In this document: positions 6,058 through 7,470 of the stretch, piece by piece
Layout of the letters: each line of letters opens with the position of its first letter
Numbering within the stretch: the first letter of the stretch is position 1
Origin: Hydrogenimonas sp.
Lineage (GTDB): Bacteria > Campylobacterota > Campylobacteria > Campylobacterales > Hydrogenimonadaceae
DNA: 7,470 bases
Reading direction: 5' to 3'
Assembly: GCA_021647345.1 (NCBI GenBank)
Contig: JAKIUX010000034.1
Span: forward strand, 1 to 7,470
Notes under the pieces: generated by a model
Told to the model about the DNA's origin: nothing
The model's input: only the letters and a program-made list of their open reading frames with translations
Database searches by the model: none
Program-made: the position numbers and the translations under genes

Positions 6058-7211
6058 CAGTTATTTTCTCTCTTCTCAAAAATAAATATTCCGGAAGGCT
6101 TCGGTATCTGCCACTCAAGATTGAGCCACCACTTTTTCGGGTCTTTATCTGCGGTTTTATAAGCTTGCACAATATCTTTGTCATTTACAGAAAAATATAG
6201 ATATGGGTGGTTCGGCGACCATCTTACATGAAGAATCATTCCGGGAAACTCCAACCTTCTAACCACTTTAAGCTTTCTTGCATCAATTATCTGAACAACA
6301 GGAAACTTCTTGCCGCTGAATGTTACGGCAAGCCACTTTTTGTCTGGGCTCAAAGCGGTAAATACCAGATTCCCTTCTACATTTATTGACCTTATATAGT
6401 TAAAATCGTGGTCAAAAACAAAAACCTTTTTATTGCCGACTGCAGGAATGAAAAAGTATTTTCCGCTTATACTCCAGAAGCCGAAATGGGGTACTTTGAG
6501 TATCCTCTCTTTTTTACCCATTCTTAAAGGGACTCTTTTGTACTTCATAGTATCAAGATCGAGAACCCCGACGCTTTTGGAATTGAAAAAACCTACAACG
6601 TACAGGTTTTTGTCGATCATAGCATCGAAAGGCACCTCACCGGCACTCTCTATCTTGCTATATAGTACGAACCACGGTTTCGGCCCATCAAAATGCTCAT
6701 CTTTCATAACCCATATCTCGTCACTATCCATACATGCAAACACGAGGTAATCTTTATACTCTTTTATACCGACATTCCTACTGCCGGTTTTGATGGTTTG
6801 AATCGGGTTCAGATCGCGATCGAGAATCTCTACAGTCTTGTTGTCGTAATTCGCAACAGCCACATAGTTGTCGCCTATAATGAAACCGATGGCACTTTTG
6901 GATGTTTTGTACTCCTTGAGCTTCTTCTCTTTTATAGGGTCAAATTTTATTACGTATCCGTCTCTGGTTATGACGTAACCGTCATTGTCCCTAAACTTCA
7001 CGACTGCATGGTTGAAGTTATGAAGATTCTTTATCTCTCCTTTGAACATATTGTTCTCTATGACGGCAAGTGCGGAGTTCTCCCTCTCGACAACAAAAAT
7101 TTTATCTTTCGACTTAGGCAATATGTCTGACGGATCTTTCGGTCTTTCAGCCGATACAAGCATCGTACTTCCAAAAAGAAGAGCGGCTATTAAAACTTCT
7201 CTAACTCTCAT
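6057..7211 (-). CDS. nirF: Heme d1 biosynthesis protein NirF
   Basis: This 384-residue protein has a cleavable-looking signal peptide (MRVREVLIAALLFGSTMLVSA, likely cut near residue 21) followed by an eight-bladed beta-propeller-type repeat fold. Repeating strand patterns such as KIFVVERENSALAVIE, YVAVANYDNKTVEILD and KKVFVFDHDFNYIRSI are visible. NirF is related to the d1-binding domain of cytochrome cd1 and works in the periplasm late in d1 synthesis; for Pseudomonas NirF a dihydro-heme d1 dehydrogenase activity has been described. No lipobox cysteine is seen, so it looks soluble, like the Paracoccus protein, rather than a lipoprotein. I could not map the catalytic residues by eye. AAGGAT lies about 6 nt before the ATG, which overlaps the stop of the upstream cytochrome gene (ATGA), and its stop overlaps nirJ. 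The main alternative within the propeller family, NirN, would carry an N-terminal cytochrome c domain, absent here. Confidence 0.9.
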   Translation of the reverse strand: MRVREVLIAALLFGSTMLVSAERPKDPSDILPKSKDKIFVVERENSALAVIENNMFKGEIKNLHNFNHAVVKFRDNDGYVITRDGYVIKFDPIKEKKLKEYKTSKSAIGFIIGDNYVAVANYDNKTVEILDRDLNPIQTIKTGSRNVGIKEYKDYLVFACMDSDEIWVMKDEHFDGPKPWFVLYSKIESAGEVPFDAMIDKNLYVVGFFNSKSVGVLDLDTMKYKRVPLRMGKKERILKVPHFGFWSISGKYFFIPAVGNKKVFVFDHDFNYIRSINVEGNLVFTALSPDKKWLAVTFSGKKFPVVQIIDARKLKVVRRLEFPGMILHVRWSPNHPYLYFSVNDKDIVQAYKTADKDPKKWWLNLEWQIPKPSGIFIFEKRENN

Positions 7212-7470
7212 CTTTTATCCTTAAACTTCATAATATAGTCTGCAAGTGCTTCGAGCTCCTCCGGCTTCAGGTCACTGAATGGCGGCATAGAATTTCTCTT
7301 GTATCCAAGCATCTTGTAAGTCCCTTTGGTGTCGACGATTTGAGCTATGATCTCTCCTCTGTTCCTTTTAGACGCAATAGTCTTGAAAGAGGGACCAAAA
7401 GCTTCCGCCGTCTGATGATGGCATCCCCAGCAGTACTTTTTGAAAAGCTTTTCACCATCATGAGTCGACG
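7208..7470 (-). CDS. Small c-type cytochrome, NirC-like, 5' end cut by window edge
   Basis: The last 86 residues are visible and the start lies beyond the window. They form a nearly complete class I cytochrome c domain. One heme site, CWGCH, follows the usual helix GEKLFKKY; GPSF comes next; the likely axial methionine is in NSMPPF; and the closing helix LKPEELEALADYIMKF follows. It should carry electrons in the periplasm. Immediately upstream of nirF, and overlapping it as ATGA, this fits NirC/cytochrome c55x, which passes electrons to or from cytochrome cd1 and the d1 maturation proteins. However, the visible part could equally be the C-terminal domain of a longer cytochrome or of a NirM-like protein, so I give no gene symbol. 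A second His follows the heme motif (CWGCHH), which is not unusual. Confidence 0.82.
   Translation of the reverse strand, partial: STHDGEKLFKKYCWGCHHQTAEAFGPSFKTIASKRNRGEIIAQIVDTKGTYKMLGYKRNSMPPFSDLKPEELEALADYIMKFKDKR

Noticed and set aside
6693..7130. 145-codon open frame on the plus strand
   Set aside because: It is antisense to nirF, with no recognisable protein features and no translation signal.
7442..7453. Perfect palindrome GAAAAGCTTTTC
   Set aside because: It lies within the cytochrome coding region (codons for Glu-Lys-Leu-Phe), has no loop or T-run and is too far inside the gene to be a terminator or operator.

Overview
The window reads as part of a denitrifier's heme d1 (cytochrome cd1 nitrite reductase cofactor) locus. 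It most likely comes from a Campylobacterota (epsilonproteobacterial) genome of the Sulfurimonas/Sulfurovum/Hydrogenimonas type. That placement is inference from three things: a histidine kinase H-box of the AHQWRQPL form, which is common in that group; tightly packed, overlapping genes; and moderate GC with many ATA and AGA codons. The genus cannot be fixed by eye.

Right block, minus strand, transcribed from 7470 down to 2642: a partial NirC-like c-type cytochrome, nirF, nirJ, a uroporphyrinogen-III C-methyltransferase (cobA/nirE type), a di-heme cytochrome c peroxidase/MauG-family protein, and a periplasmic thioredoxin-like protein. Four of the five junctions overlap or nearly touch (ATGA, TGATG, a 1-nt gap, ATGA). 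The only real gap is 32 nt, between the methyltransferase and the peroxidase. The block therefore looks like one operon that continues upstream beyond the window, possibly into nirS.

Middle block, plus strand, 1729-2674: a Met8/CysG-N-type precorrin-2 dehydrogenase/sirohydrochlorin ferrochelatase, then an overlapping small single-span membrane protein of unknown function. The small gene converges on the thioredoxin-like gene and their coding ends overlap by 33 bp.

Left block, minus strand, 1597 down to 1: a fused two-domain siroheme decarboxylase (NirDL/AhbAB type), followed 7 nt later by a PAS-containing sensor histidine kinase cut by the window edge. The 131-bp divergent gap between the left and middle blocks holds a perfect FNR/DNR-type palindrome (TTGAC-N4-ATCAA). 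It is placed to act as a class II activator site for both directions.

Together the genes cover the whole route from uroporphyrinogen III to heme d1: methylation (CobA/NirE), oxidation and iron insertion (Met8-like), decarboxylation of siroheme (NirDL), radical-SAM side-chain removal (NirJ) and final dehydrogenation (NirF). The peroxidase/thioredoxin pair and the small membrane protein are the parts without an assigned role in this pathway. No tRNA, rRNA, CRISPR array, insertion sequence or long repeat was seen, and there is no gene-free stretch longer than 131 bp.
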